Assembly: GCA_013396915.1 (NCBI GenBank)
Contig: VWZL01000445.1
Span: forward strand, 371,203-435,202
Direction of reading: 5' to 3'
DNA length: 64,000 bases
From: Stercorarius parasiticus
Taxonomy: Eukaryota > Chordata > Aves > Charadriiformes > Stercorariidae
In this document: one piece after another, positions 62,501-64,000 of the stretch
How positions within the stretch are numbered: position 1 is the first letter of the stretch
How the letters are laid out: the number at the start of each line of letters is the position of its first letter
Position numbers and translations under genes: made by a program
Notes under the pieces: generated by a model
What the model saw: the letters and a program-made list of their open reading frames with translations, nothing else
Told to the model about the DNA's origin: nothing
The model's database searches: none

Positions 62501-64000
62501 TTAACAATGTAAACTCAATAAAATACCTGGGTTTGGAAAATTGAGACGGCACTTATTATCTTCTTGTTCTAAAGTGCGCACAGCAGAGGAAGAAAAGGGA
62601 AGGACGGGCACTGCCACCCCTGGGGCACGGCCTGCAGCGTGGTGCCGGACGGGCTGTTTCACTCCCCAGTCCCACAGCAGGACTGTCTGCAGGGCTGCAA
62701 CACCAACGCAACCAGGCATCCATCTGCACAAGGAATTTGGGCACATCCAACATTTAAAAGCAGTGAAGTGGGGTTTTGTACAGGATGAGCTCCCTGGTGA
62801 CAGCCCCGCACCCGAGCGGCAAGTCCCCTCGGCAGCCCCTTGGCTCCCGGGTTGCTCCACGCCAGCCCCACCACCTCCAGACGGTCCAGGTCCGCAGGGA
62901 GCAGGATCGCGATTGGGGCGGCCGCGCTCCCAGCAGAGGCGAGCGCAGGCTCCATCCTGGGCACTGCTGCTCTGCGGCTGCGGCGCAGCACCCACTGCTA
63001 CGTACGGCGCAGTGCTCTGCTCCGCAGGCCGCCAGCAGTCACCGAACTCGGGATTTGTTCTTCACACAGCTACTAAAGCCTTGTGGGGGACAATAGCCAA
63101 TTTGGGATTAATACTTTTTAAATTATTTTACTTTTCTTTTTTTCCTGCATTGCATTGCTAGAGATCTCTGTGTGGCAAGAGAGTAACTATTAACCAGTTA
63201 CTTGGAATTAGAGAAGCTTAAGATTCAAAACCACAAACAGTGTGTGTACACTTAAAAAAAAAAATACATTCTCAGAAACAGCAACAAAAAGCAAGGGAAA
63301 AATTTGCTAAAGATTTAGGCCCTTATTTAGCCTTCACAGAAACCCAACTAAAATCAACAAGGCTAAATCTAGCTGCATTATGGAATAATTTATATGCCTG
63401 AAGCAAGGCAAGGGAAGACAGGAAATATGACCATATTGCAGATTTAAATACACCCTTACGTATAATCAGAACAAGTTGTCCCTTCACTGCTCTGCTCCTG
63501 GGATGAGAGCAGAGCAGTCCGATGCGCACTGACTCTCGTTCTAGCGTGACATGGCTAACGAGCACATCTGAGTGGGCAAGCAGAGCACAGGTGAGGCGAA
63601 TTGAATGGGAAACAACAGGAAAGAATTTGTGAATAATAAAACACCACTAGGGAGCTAAATACAAAGTAATGCTTTGTGTGTACAAACACACAAAGGCGGC
63701 TCAGGAAATCATCTGTAAAAATCAGTTTACATTAGCCATTTCTCCACTAAATTACTACAGCAGGATGCAGGCCCTGCAATCTTCAACTCTCACAGGCGCG
63801 TTTGCTGCTAAACTAACCACAGAGATGGTTAGATGGTTCCAGGGAGAGAGAAAACACTGTTCCTGAGTTTAAGCACACAGTAAGGAGAAACACAGTTCAA
63901 AATACTGTGCTTTCCCAGAGTCAAGTTAAGCAGGAATCAGTTCTCTGTTGGAAGAAAAAAAAAAAAACACAACAAACAAACCAAAAAATACCCCCCCACC
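59590..64000 (-). other. RAD18: RAD18 intron (part, continues beyond the window)
   Basis: I looked for the next upstream exon (human SKLNESVMVFTKDQTEKEI-like sequence) on the minus strand and did not find it before position 64000. The stretch holds one CR1 fragment (59915-60000), GC-rich patches at 60720-61050 and 62580-63040 with chance frames, and poly-A/T tracts. There is no other gene. Confidence 0.7.
59915..60000 (+). mobile_element. CR1 LINE fragment
   Basis: GGCACCAAGCCTGTCAGAGT, GAAGGAGCATCCGGACGATG and CTCTTCCTCATACGGTGC follow the CR1 3' region of the families that carry the 'CCTGTCAGAGTTCAAGGAGC' stretch. The copy is only about 85 bp and lacks the terminal tail. It is on the plus strand, antisense to RAD18. 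Confidence 0.7.

Noticed and set aside
59590..64000. Search for further upstream RAD18 exons
   Set aside because: No minus-strand segment in 59590-64000 resembles the preceding RAD18 helix, SAP, UBZ4 or RING sequences. They must lie to the right of the window.

Overview
This is vertebrate nuclear DNA, almost certainly from a bird. It has long introns and intergenic DNA with few genes, several CR1 LINE 3' ends with the avian-type tail, and an avian-type ERV LTR fragment. It also has the gene pair OXTR-RAD18, both on the minus strand, in the order known from amniote genomes. I cannot name the species.

Layout. Positions 1-2305 are the 5' part of the last OXTR intron; the exon for TM7 and the tail is not in the window. 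Positions 2306-3236 are the main coding exon of the oxytocin/mesotocin receptor (minus strand, TM1-TM6). It ends in a consensus donor that splits a codon. A CpG-rich block at about 3240-4130 is the probable promoter and 5'UTR region. Positions 4130-32700 are intergenic. They hold scattered CR1 fragments, a solo LTR 3' part, small tandem repeats, a few AT-rich stretches that could be conserved regulatory elements, and an assembly problem: 1,235 bp at 8622-9856 recurs unchanged at 10262-11496, around a 167-base N gap and a 237-bp orphan piece.

Positions 32.8-64 kb carry the 3' end of RAD18 (minus strand). Four coding exons (59589-59455, 56244-56088, 44279-44220, 32973-32871) join in frame through compatible phases to a TAG stop, followed by an AATAAA signal. 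They encode about 150 residues: the end of the RAD6-binding region, the linker and serine-rich box, the SSSSDI-type motif and a basic C-terminus. The upstream RAD18 exons (RING, UBZ4, SAP) lie beyond 64000.

The two genes are syntenic neighbours and do not act in one pathway. OXTR is a Gq-coupled neuropeptide receptor; RAD18 is the E3 ligase that monoubiquitinates PCNA in DNA damage tolerance. I found no tRNA, rRNA, CRISPR or bacterial-type system, and no convincing third protein-coding gene. Most long open frames here are chance frames in GC-rich noncoding DNA. I did not find an undescribed system. The observations most worth checking are the false duplication, the tandem NAG acceptor and the conserved phospho-motif in RAD18, and the 5' structure of OXTR.
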